Below, one piece after another: positions 43,430-54,614 of a DNA stretch of 64,000 bases (position 1 is the stretch's first letter; the number at the start of each line of letters is the position of its first letter). The notes beneath the pieces were generated by a model, which searched no databases, had not been told where the DNA came from, and saw nothing but the letters and a program-made list of their open reading frames with translations. Both the position numbers and the translations under genes were made by a program. The stretch comes from Lineus longissimus (lineage: Eukaryota; Nemertea; Pilidiophora; Heteronemertea; Lineidae), in contig NC_088323.1 in the NCBI RefSeq assembly GCF_910592395.1, positions 14,865,501 to 14,929,500 on the forward strand. The letters are read 5' to 3'.

Positions 43430-46400
43430 ACTATAATCATAATCTGTCAGAATACAATAGGACTGGGCACGTTTTCCATGAGTACGGTTTCCTCCTCTAC
43501 ACCGTACGGTCTTGGCCGAAATGGTAAATACACAATGTACGTCATTGTCAGTTCAAGTCAGTGTGTGTGATTTTGACAAGATGCAGGTTTCGGCAGCTAT
43601 ACGACTGACGAAATACGAAGTGCAAGTATCTATGGAGTAATCTAGTCCTAAGCTAATTCATTAATGCGACACTCGTAAATCATCTTTTGTCCTATGTTGT
43701 AGGAGGAATCGGCTAAATTTTTGAAAATCGCCAATGAAATGCATTTACAAACTTTGCCCTTCGCAGCTCTTCGTGAAGCTTGCGAAACCTGGCTTGTGTA
43801 TATTTCTATGGCCATATAGCTCCGTTCATGTGCATGTTATGCAATAGCCCAGACCCACCTTTGACAATACCATCCAATTGGTCTAATGACATAACAATAC
43901 AAGTTGGCGCTAAGCCGCCGGCCTGTCTTTCGCGGGGTATAGTGCTCGGATGGTGTGACGTCAAATGTATTGTCTTCGGTCATGATCGGTCTCGGTTGAT
44001 TTGAACGCAAGTCAGTTTGTGTTTGAGTGAACTGTGCAGAACATCGCTGGAAAACTTTTTCCGATTTCAAAGGTAAAATTCCCTTCAACATTTCGGAAAT
44101 CAAGTTAAAAGAGCTGCAGCAGAAGGTAGGGCCCAGTATCCATGTTTGAATTGGTTTCAATAGGAAGTTAATGCTGTAAAAGTCATGCAGTCGAGCCGAG
44201 AATGAATTGTGCAGTTAGAAATTTCAGTCGCAATTATTCACGGTAAGGCAGGACTTATGTGCATAATTGCCGTAGGCTTTTGATTTCCAAACCTTGTCAT
44301 ATGATTTTTCAGAAATGCTTTAAATTTAAACAATCATTCATTTGGCTCCACTATTCCGACTGTGGTGTAGCACCCGACTGTAACTGGCATGAATAGGGAA
44401 TACGCTCGTTATGGACGTCAGATCGTGGTTCCTTGACAATTGCAAACAATTTCACTGGACGTAACCCACGCGGCGACACCGAGGACCGCTGGCTGATCTA
44501 TTGATATGTTCGTAGTAGGGTGTCAAAGTCGGGGAGACGAAGAGCCACTCGTCTCTTGTAGGGGGTTCATTGAAAGTGTTTGCATTTGTTAGCCTATAAA
44601 CACAAGATTTTAATCCTTCAGTCCCGTGTTTGGCGGAGAAACTAATCTTACAGAAGGCCCAGTCATATTTCGTCATTGACGGTATCTCTGGGAGGCCCTG
44701 TGTGCCGTTGATCCAATATACATTGAGGCTGTTGGAGAGACTTCTTGTCTAAACAGTACCATTCCGCCCCCTCTAAGGCATACAATGGTAACTTATAAAC
44801 ATAAGATTTTAATCCCTGTCTCAGGTGTCTTTGAGAGAGCTGATCATACACAACTCCCAACCTACTCGTCAGCCAGCTGACAGACTACCTGGGTCGAACA
44901 TATTACTGTGATGTTTTTGAAGAGATACTTGTGGCTGTTGGAGAGACTTCTTGTCTTAACAGTACCATTCCGCCCTCTCTAAGGCATACAGTGGTAACTA
45001 ATAAATCAACTGCGAAATGATCGCAGGTTGAATACAGTGAGTTAATCATTCAAACAATATCAAATGTAACCATGATGATACTTTTTACTGGGTGACCCAT
45101 GCCTGTGGGATGTTTGATCCAACATACTTTGAGGCGGTTGGCGATCATTCTAGTCTATTGTTTGCTAGCATAGCGCCTCTTGTGATTTAAAGGTAAGGAG
45201 GCATGACCAAAAGCGGTCAGCATGTTATTGCCAAGGAAGTAGATTCGGTAATTCTATTCAAACTTGGATTGTGATTGGATAACTGAAACTTTGGCCTTGT
45301 TGGAAAGTATGGTAAGGAAATCTTGATTTTTATAAATATGACCCTGAAACCCACCTGAACCTTGATCTGTCTCATAATTTCATAGGCTTAGTGCAAGGAT
45401 GAGTCCGACCCACGAGATGTGAGAGGACGAATGGTTGTCAGTCTTCCGTGGCAGTGCCCAGCAGTCCAGTGGCAGTGCCCAGCAGTCCTAGGCCAGCAGC
45501 TCAACCCGGTAGGAATAAGTAGAATCCGTACATAGAAAACAATTTCTGCTAGAATGAGAAAAAGTGCAGTTAATGGTATTTCGCCGTGCAAGCAAAAGAA
45601 ACAGCTCGCCAAATGAGAAACACGGGTGTCTAGTGATGGTCTGTTCGATAGACTCATCAGGCTAATAAATGCAATCCGTGTACAATCATTGGGCCACGCA
45701 AATAACGTACTGCAGAACAAATTCACATATTAGATTGGGAGACTGATCGTTGGGGCATACCAAATACAAATGACGATTGAATAATTGTTTCTCCCAAATC
45801 TGCAAGTCTACTCCCAGTTGCGCTAGAATAAGTTTTGAACTAAACACTCCACAACCCTTATATCGATATATTTTCTCTCATCTTCAGAGGGATGGACCGA
45901 CTCCCTTCCCGCGGCTGAAGCCGGCATCCTCCCATCGTTGTATACAAGCCACCTGTCCTACTTCTACCGGCATCGTGACTAGTCCTCCATGGTGACGAAC
46001 AGTAACTCTGGACCTAGAGTGCTTAGAAATCAGGATGTATAGATGTAACAGAAATGAACAAGGATAGAGTATTCCGTAGGGAGTTTTCGCAAAAGAGTAG
46101 GGACAATCCAGGATGAATGAGTGTACCTGTAACAGTTTTAAATGCCCTAAGATATAGTGTTCTGGGGACTGATGAATAAATTATGCGCATTAATCTCTTA
46201 GGTGTTGATGTGCACCAACCAACAGGGAAGGACTTGTTGCCAGAGGGACATTTCCTACTACTCCACTGGAATAGAAATCCTACCTAACTGTAGCGCCACC
46301 TGTTCCCACATGTGGTGCCCACGTACAGATTGTTGTTAGAATATCTTTTTATAAAACCTTTTCATGATATTTGACCAATGTATCAGGACGTTGAATATCT

Positions 46401-47990
46401 AAATTTGTCCTAAACATATCACATAAAGAATGATAGTTTCACAATCAGTGTTGTTCTTTGTACGACCGTCAGAAGGGTCAATTCCTAAGCCAGGACAAAG
46501 TTTGGTACGTCTTTCCCGGGTGATAACGCCTTTCAAAAACCAATGGGCAACAGCAGCGCCCCTGTAGCGTGTTGGGTACTTTTTCTGAGACACCGCAGAA
46601 GGGAATGTACACAAATCTAGCCCGTCTTCTCAAATGCTTTTAACTGTCACAACCAGCGACACTGGTGACAGTGACCAACCAGCTGATGACATCCTGTAAA
46701 CCCGACCTCTCCCACAGGGTCACTGTGCAGTCTCTATTTGTCCCCAATATTCGGTAGACTCTTTCACCAGTCTCCTCCATTCACTCATTAGAGACTGGTA
46801 CTTGACGGCATTTCACTCGTCATGAACTAGATTTGGGGGCGTAAGCTTCCGGTGACCGGTCAAGTGTTTTTCACAAAGATAAGTGAAAAACCAGGAATAC
46901 CAAAGCTCTCACTATTGACAGTGCATCCACAGTATGCACTGAAAATGTATGGCTCGCCACGGGTAAATCAACCAGGCCTCGTCGACCCTCCGCTGCGGGT
47001 TGCCTGGACTACCTACTCGGTTGTTTTGAGGAAGGACCTCTACCACTCTGTCATGTGAGCAGCCATGCGGTAGGTAAGCTACATGAAACCCAAGAGTACC
47101 AATTAACAAAATGAAGCTATTTATTACATGACAATAATGAAGGCATTTAATGCCCAAAGCATATTCAGACTTAAATACAAAACAAAGATATCTACATCAG
47201 TTTTACATCAAGTACAATGTAATACAAAAATCTAATCTCTGGCGCACGCCTGTAAAACCTATATGGCTCTTCGCCACAGGGCTCTTGATTTGCCTATTCC
47301 ATCTTATGCACTAAATGTCCATTGGCAAGTAATGTCACTCTCGTACTGTGGCACAGAAACAACAAAATCTCACGTACGAATGAATGGTTCGATATCCTCA
47401 AGCGCAACAGTCCTAGTCAATCCTATGCTAATATTGTCCGAAAGTCTCTATTGCTGAAGCCACACAGAACCTACGTCTGATAACGTCCCACACGTTACAG
47501 CATTTCCTTTGGGAAGATGCAACTCTATCCCACGAAATTCAAGATGGCTGCCACTAGGGGGCGTCTCACGTTGGGGTCTTAATCGATTAGTGATCCTTAC
47601 GGGTCCAGTCACCTATATGCCAAATTTCATGTCTCCATCGATAACCAGTATGTATATATGGGGTGACAAATAATTATAGGCCCTCATGGTGGCAGCCATC
47701 TTGGAATCCAGTATGGCGGCCATATTACGGCTTTCCCATTGGTTCCGTTGAATTCGTCATACCTGAAAACCTAGGGTAAGCCGCCAAAATTATACCTGTA
47801 CCTGCAATAGATTCCGAGATATTGCAGGAAACGGGCCAAAAATGGCGGCCATGTTGGATTCCAAGATGGTGACCGCAAGGGGGCGTAAGAAGTTAGGGTC
47901 TTATTCGATAAATGGCCCCTAGGGGCTGTTCTACCATCCTACCAAATTTCATGCTTTCCCCATTAAAATGCACAATTCTAAGCTTAGCAG
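43430..47990. other. 4.5-kb stretch with no recognised gene
   Basis: Mostly unique sequence with short frames only. An ~80-bp block, GTTGGAGAGACTTCTTGTCT onwards, occurs at about 44728 and 44937. At 47540-47900 are several CAAGATGGCTGCC or ATGGCGGCCAT-like motifs with AGGGGGCGT, which suggests an old repeat. A possible terminal exon at 45888-45982 is too weak to call. Confidence 0.45.
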
Positions 47991-47999
47991 CTGGACTAT

Positions 48000-50900
48000 A
48001 ATCCTGGAGGTGACTGTCCTCTCATATATTAGAGCCAGGTGTCTTCAGGAAGGATGCACATCTTGAAGGAAACTGTCCTCCCATATATTAGACTAGGGTG
48101 TCTTCAAGAAGGATTCTCATCCTGGAGGAGACTGTCCTCCCATATATCAGAGCAGGGTGTCTTCAAGAAGGATTCTCGCCCTGGAGGAGACTGTCCTCCC
48201 ATATATTAAAGAACGGTGTCTTCAAGAAGGATTCTCATTCTGGAGGAGACTGTCCTCCCATATATTAAAGTACGGTGTCTTCAAGAAGGATTCTCATTCT
48301 GGAGGAGACTGTCCTCTCATATATCAGAGCTGGGTGTCTTCAAGAAGGATTCTCATCCTTGAAGGAAACTGTCCTCCCATATATCAGAGCTGGGTGTCTT
48401 CAAGAAGGATTCTCGCCCTGGAGGCGACTGTCCTCCCATATATCAGAGCTGGGTGTCTTCAAGAAGGATTCCCACCTTGAAGGAAACTGTCCTCTCATAT
48501 ATTAGAGCCAGGTGTCTTCAAGAAGGATTCCATCCTTGAAGGAAACTGTCCTCCCATATATTAAAGTACGGTGTCTTCAAGAAGGATTCTCATTCTGGAG
48601 GAGACTGTCCTCCCATATATTAGAGCCGGGTGTCTTCAAGAAGAATTCTCGCCCTGGAGGAGACTGTCCTCCAATATATCAGAGCCGGTGTAGAATTTTA
48701 AAATGTCCTAGGATAAAATGTCCGGGAACAAAGGATTCTATTATGCGCTTCAATCTCTAAGCTATTGACGGTCAGGGTCTCTATAGAACCATATTGCAGA
48801 ATACAATAGGGCCGGACACTTTTTCCAGGGGGGACACTTTTTACTTTTACACCGGGAGTCTTCAGGAAGGATTCCTACCTTGAAGGAAACTGTCCTCCCA
48901 TATATTAGAGCAGGGTGTCTTCAAGAAGGATTCTCATCCTGGAGGAGACTGTCCTCCCATATATCAGAGCTGGGTGTCTTCAAGAAGGATTCTCGCCCTG
49001 GAGGAGACTGTCCTCCCATATATCAGAGCTGCGCGTCTTCAGGAAGGATTCTCGCCCTGGAGGAGACTGTCCTCCCATATATCAGAGCCGGTGTAGAAGT
49101 TTAAAATGTCCTAGGATAAAATGTCCGGGAACAAAGGATTCTATTATGCGCTTCAATCCCTGAGCTATTGACGGTCAGGGTCTCTATAGAACCATATTGC
49201 AGAATACAATAGGGCCGGACACTTTTTCCTGGGGGGACACTTTTTACTTTTACACCGGGTGTCTTCAAGAAGGATTCTCATCTTGGAGGAGACTGTCCTC
49301 CCATATATCAGAGCCGGGTGTCTTCAGGAAGGTTTCTCATCCTGGAGGAGACTGTCCTCCCATATATCAGAGCAGGGTGTCTTCAAGAAGGTTCCTCATC
49401 CTGGAGGAGACTGTCCTCCCATATATCAGAGCAGGGTGTCTTCAAGAAGGATTCTCATCCTGGAGGAGACTGTCCTCCCATATATCAGAGCCGGGTGTCT
49501 TCATGAAGGATTTCCACCTTGAAGGAAACTGTCCTTCCAAATATCAGAGCAGGGTGTCTTCAAGAAGGTTTCTCATCCTGGAGGAGACTGTCCTCCCATA
49601 TATCAGAGCTGGGTGTCTTCATGAAGGATTTCCACCTTGAAGGAAACTGTCCTTCCAAATATCAGAGCAGGGTGTCTTCAAGAAGGATTCTCATCCTGGA
49701 GGAGACTGTCCTCCCATATATCAGAGCTGGGTGTCTTCAAGAAGGATTCTCATCCTGGAGGAGACTGTCCTCCCATATATCAGAGCCGGGTGTCTTCAGG
49801 AAGGTTTCTCATCCTGGAGGAGACTGTCCTCCCATATATCAGAGCAGGGTGTCTTCAAGAAGGTTTCTCATCCTGGAGGAGACTGTCCTCCCATATATCA
49901 GAGCAGGGTGTCTTCAAGAAGGATTCTCATCCTGGAGGAGACTGTCCTCCCATATATCAGAGCCGGGTGTCTTCATGAAGGATTTCCACCTTGAAGGAAA
50001 CTGTCCTTCCAAATATCAGAGCAGGGTGTCTTCAAGAAGGTTTCTCATCCTGGAGGAGACTGTCCTCCCATATATCAGAGCTGGGTGTCTTCATGAAGGA
50101 TTTCCACCTTGAAGGAAACTGTCCTTCCAAATATCAGAGCAGGGTGTCTTCAAGAAGGATTCTCATCCTGGAGGAGACTGTCCTCCCATATATCAGAGTT
50201 GGGTATCTTCAAGAAGGATTCTCGCCCTGGAGTAGACTGTCCTCCCATATATCAGAGCTGGGTGTCTTCAAGAAGGATTCTCATCCTGGAGGAGACTGTC
50301 CTCCCATATATCAGAGCTGGGTGTCTTCAGGAAGGTTTCTCATCCTGGAGGAGACTGTCCTCCCATATATCAGAGCAGGGTGTCTTCAGGAAGGATTCTC
50401 ATCCTGGAGGAGACTGTCCTCCCATATATCAGAGCTGGGTGTCTTCATGAGGGATTCCCACCTTGAAGGAAACTGTCCTTCCAAATATCAGAGCAGGGTG
50501 TCTTCAGGAAGGATTCTCATCCTGGAGGAGACTGTCCTCCCATATATCAGAGCAGGGTGACTTCAAGAAGGATTCTCATTTTGGAGGAGACTCTCCTCCC
50601 ATATATCAGAGCCGGGTGTCTTCAAGAAGGATTCTCATCCTGTAGGAGACTGTCCTCCCATATATCAGAGTCAGGTGTCTTCAAGAAGGATTCTCATTTT
50701 GGAGGAGACTGTCCTCCCATATATCAGAGCCGGGTGACTTCAAGAAGGATTCTCATCCTGTAGGAGACTGTCCTCCCATATATCAGAGTTGGGTGACTTG
50801 AAGAAGGATTCTCATTTTGGAGGAGACTCTCCTCCCATATATCAGAGCCGGGTGACTTGAAGAAGGATTCTCATTTTGGAGGAGACTCTCCTCCCATATA

Positions 50901-51436
50901 TCAGAGCCGGGTGACTTGAAGAAGGATTCTCATTTTGGAGGAGACTCTCCTCCCATATATCAGAGCAGGGTGACTTGAAGAAGGATTCTCATTTTGGAGG
51001 AGACTCTCCTCCCATATATCAGAGCCGGGTGACTTCAAGAAGGATTCCCACCTTGAAGGAAACTGTCCTTCCATATATTAGAGTAGGGTGTCTTCAAGAA
51101 GGATTCTCATCCTGTAGGAGACTGTCCTCCCATATATCAGAGCCGGGTGACTTCAAGAAGGATTCTCAATTTGGAGGAGACTGTCCTCCCATACATCAGA
51201 GCCGGGTGAGTTCAAGAAGGATTCTTATCCTGGAGGAGACTGTCCTCGCATATATCAGAGCCGGGTGTCTTCAAGAAGGTTTCTCATCCTGGAGGAGACT
51301 GTCCTTCCATATATTAGAGTAGGGTGTCTTCAAGAAGGTTTCTCATCCTGGAGGAGACTGTCCTCTCATATATTAGCGCCGGGTGTCATCAAGAAGGATT
51401 CTCATTTTGGAGGAGACTGTCCACCCATATATTAGA
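48000..51436. repeat. 59-bp minisatellite, about 50 copies, with two ~170-bp spacers
   Basis: The unit contains GTGTCTTCAAGAAGGATTCT, CATCCTGGAGGAGACTGTCC and TCCCATATATCAGAGC. Two near-identical spacers (about 48688-48857 and 49086-49258), starting CCGGTGTAGAA and holding AATGTCCTAGGATAAAATGT, separate subarrays. Because 59 is not a multiple of 3 and the unit has few stops, reading frames cycle and stay open for hundreds of codons; none is a gene. Confidence 0.95.
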
Positions 51437-52300
51437 GCAGCGATATTCATCGCAGGATTCAGCAATAAAAATCTAATTTTATTTGCAGGGTGCTACCGAG
51501 ATGGACACATGGTACAGAAGGGTCATTTTCATAACCTTTCCATTAGATAAACTGGCAATGAAATGAGCAGAAGAATTTTGTCAAACAATCATGTCACTTA
51601 TTATCTCACTCCTCCCCAAACAACTGTACAAAGTAATGGTCAAAAGTAACATTCACAGTGAAATGGAACTTGTCTTAGCGGATGTCTCTACTAGGCACTT
51701 CCTCTAGTTTTGCTCCCAAAGTGGTCGTTTCCATTCAATTTGACATCTCTATGCAGGACACCTCTCTAATCAGGACACCACTCTAGTAAGGAGAGCATAT
51801 GTCAGTCCCGAGGGTGTCCTTAGTAGAGAGGTTCTTTTTACTGGCACATAAAGTCGATTTTCAATACTGTAAACCATGAAAATTTCACAACGCTATAATT
51901 TGGCGCATTTTCTCACTTTGCATTTGGCGAGAGACTGAATATTGTGATTGCTGCCAAAATGTTATTGTTAATGCATTCGAGGTGAAATTTGTGCACATCA
52001 ACAGCAAAAATTCATAAAAAGCTTGCAAAATACACAGTTTTACGGCAAACCGCCGAAGATTGACGGTACTGGTTTTTTAGCTAGACGGTTTTTAAACCAC
52101 TTCGGGTGATTCAACTGACATCAGGTCTGACAAAAGGGACATTTGAAGCCGACAGAAGTCAGGTAATGATTGACACATGAAGATATTTACAATATACGAC
52201 AGCAAGCGGTCTCGCCGCTCATCTTATCCTATCAATACTCTAGTCGCACTATCAATGTTAGCAGAAACATTGATGTTCAGTGTTCCCACAAGGCCTTTGT
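51437..52300. other. Intergenic stretch with one MITE
   Basis: AT-rich. It holds palindromic MITE copy 6 at 51657-51850 (GTGAAATGGAACTTGTCTTA start, diverged). No gene seen. Confidence 0.5.
51657..51850. mobile_element. Palindromic TA-flanked MITE, copy 6 (diverged)
   Basis: Carries TTTCCATTCAATTTGACATC and GTCCTTAGTAGAGAGGTTC, the family's internal motifs. Confidence 0.75.
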
Positions 52301-52304
52301 CAGG

Positions 52305-52560
52305 GTGGCCCACCCTACCTTGGTAGCTTACCACCCTACCTAGGTAGAGCCACCCTACCTTGGTAGCTTACCACCCTACCTAGGTAGAGCCACCCTACCT
52401 TGGCAGCTTACCTACCTACCTAGGTAGAGCCACCCTACCTTGGCAGCTTACCTACCTACCTAGGTAGAGCCACCCTACCTTGGCAGCTTACCTACCTACC
52501 TAGGTAGAGCCACCCTACCTTGGCAGCTTACCTACCTACCTAGGTAGAGCCACCCAACCT
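52305..52560. repeat. 40-bp tandem repeat, about 6 copies
   Basis: Unit: GAGCCACCCTACCTTGG, AGCTTACC and CTACCTAGGTA. CTACCTAGGTAG is palindromic. It lies about 260 bp beyond the 3' end of NDUFS1. Confidence 0.9.
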
Positions 52561-52822
52561 TGCTCTGGAACTTTGTGGACAGTTCCTATAGGGCCGTCGT
52601 ACCTCAAATTGCTGGCCACTCTACCTAGTGTGGCACACTGGCTAAACGTCGAAAGCTTTTATACACAACTCATAATCACCAGTACAACTTGTCGGACAAA
52701 AAAAGATTATCACTAATCCGTGCTTTAATCTGTCTCCTATCCTTCATAAAAGTGTTGCTAACATCACAAACTGAAAGCCTCATTGAAAATGAATGGTGTC
52801 CATGCACAATTATGAACCCTGT

Positions 52823-54614
52823 CTATCCCGAGCCTTCTTCTGCTAAAGTCGCCTTCACGCACTTGGCCATCGTCTGTGACGCTCGGGTTATAGAGTCCGT
52901 GATGAAGAAATCTTTCAGAGTTATCTGTTCTGGTTTCAGGGGTGTAGGACTCAATTTGGTAGAGACGGTCTGCAATAAAAAGAGGAAGGATTGCAAGGAA
53001 TGGGAAGGGAAGAAATGAGGAGACAAAAAGCCCTGTTGCGTTGCGGTCCGCTCATTGTAACTTTGCTAATAAATTCCAAACTTGTTTTAGAATAACATAC
53101 GGATGTATGCCAAGGGCCAACCTGTAGGCTACAACGTATGAATACTTGAGGGTCTGTCGGATGAGACTAAAAGCTGTGGTCCCTTGTACCTGAGTGTCTA
53201 TGCCAGGGCAAGTAAAAGATCCCACATAGGTGGACAGTAGCCTAGTGGACTCCATACCTCTGGTAAAAATTCAATAGGGTTATGACGCCAGTTATAATAT
53301 GATATGATGAAGGGCGATCTCACTAAAATGTCCATAGCATGGTCGAACGTCGATAATATTACCTACATGACGTACAATGAGGCATCAATTGCTAAATGCT
53401 ACTTTCACTTACATCAGCTAACTCCTTAGCCTGTTGGAAGTAGTTAGCTTCTTGTGCCTCATCATAGCAAGTCAGAGTGGGCGAGATGTCCTCCATCCGA
53501 TCGCGGACGTCGTCTAATTTTTCATAGGGCAGCGTTACACCCGCGATCTGAAAATCAAGATCAGTCATTTAAAAATGTGTTTTCCTTGTACTTTTTGCCA
53601 ATAACGCTAAGAAGATGGGTCTTGTCCCACAAAAAAAGCTGGATAGGACTCTGAGCTTTAAGATTATTTTGACTATGTGATATAATGTCAATCCATCACT
53701 TGACCAGCGGAATTCTTCGTGGCATGGACAAGACAAGTCACCATCATCCCCCTTCTTCAAAGTCAGAGTGTAGCTGGAAGAAAGCGGTCACAGACGCAAA
53801 CCTCCACCCTTGGAGAGTAAGCAGCTCTAGCACATGGCTGGGAATGTAATCATTTTGACTGATCAGAAAGCCTAAACTTGGACTGAATACGTCAACCCAG
53901 TGCTCAATCTAAGCCAGCCTCAGTCATTTCCAGGTTGGCGCTCAGAGCTTCAGCTGAAGAATGCACATGAACATCAATGAATGTTGTCGTCAAATCAGCA
54001 GCCAAGAGTGACACAATTCTAGCAGAACATAAGTACCAACAGAGTCTGCACTTCGGCTAGGACACCAAATGATAACATTTCACTTTGATGTACAGTAGAA
54101 CCTCCCTTAATGGACACCTCTCTATTACGGACACCCTCTCTATTACGGAGCCCCTCTGTATTAAGAACACCCTCTCTATTAAGGACACCCTCTCTATCAA
54201 GGACATCCTCTCTATTAAGGACACTAGTTTTGATCCCAAATTGGTTGCTTCCATTGAATTTGACTTCTCTAATCAGGACACCTCTCTATTAAGGACAGCA
54301 CTTGTCAGTCCCGAGGGGTGTCCTGATTAGAGAGGTCACATTGAATGGAAACAACCAATTTGGAACCAAAACTAGTGTCCTTAATAGAGAGGTGTCTACT
54401 GAAGGAGGTTCCACTATATTGAAAATGATAAAACGTACTTCAGAGAGAGCTCGGAGAATTTTCCAATCTTCCCGTGCCATTCCCGGTGGTGTGACGGCCT
54501 GGCGACCTTCCTGGGCGCGCCCTTCCGTGTTCACGTACGTTCCCGACTTCTCCGTATAGGCGGCGCCGGGGAGGATGACATCGGCGGATGAGGCGCCAAG
54601 GTCTCCATGGTGAC
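52823..54614 (-). CDS. NDUFS1: NDUFS1 (complex I 75-kDa subunit), last three exons
   Basis: NDUFS1 is the iron-sulfur-bearing subunit of the mitochondrial complex I electron-input module. Exons in transcription order: 54614-54439, 53547-53413 and 52969-52823. All have AG/GT borders and compatible phases, giving 152 codons including the TAG. Recognised segments: [80 protein letters not shown] and [18 protein letters not shown]. These are the C-terminal end of the molybdopterin-oxidoreductase-like domain and the conserved tail; the cluster-binding N-terminus is not in the window. No exon further upstream is seen before the plus-strand VPS50 exons at 58508, so the rest is absent, far away or interleaved. 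Reading is clean, with no frameshift. Confidence 0.94.
53140..53240 (+). mobile_element. SINE body fragment in NDUFS1 intron
   Basis: CGGATGAGACTAAAAGCTGT and GTGTCTATGCCAGGGCAAGT match the SINE body following the amplified heads at about 12190-12260. The tRNA-like head is missing. Confidence 0.65.
54089..54418. mobile_element. Palindromic TA-flanked MITE, copy 7 (full hairpin)
   Basis: Full-length copy with extra iterations of CCTCTCTATTAAGGACAC in the left arm. It ends about 20 bp from the donor of NDUFS1 exon 54439-54614. Short Ser/Leu-rich frames on both strands come from the repeat. Confidence 0.88.

Noticed and set aside
44023-44125. Exon-like frame ending KIPFNISEIKLKELQQK before a GTAGGG donor
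   Set aside because: No ATG or convincing acceptor, and the phase does not fit the candidate exon at 45888; no homologue recalled.
48157-51322. Up to 197-codon ORFs in the 59-bp array
   Set aside because: The unit length is not a multiple of 3 and has few stops, so all plus frames stay open; it is a composition artefact.
54110-54330. Ser/Leu/Arg-rich ORFs
   Set aside because: Translate the palindromic MITE; similar frames appear at its other copies.
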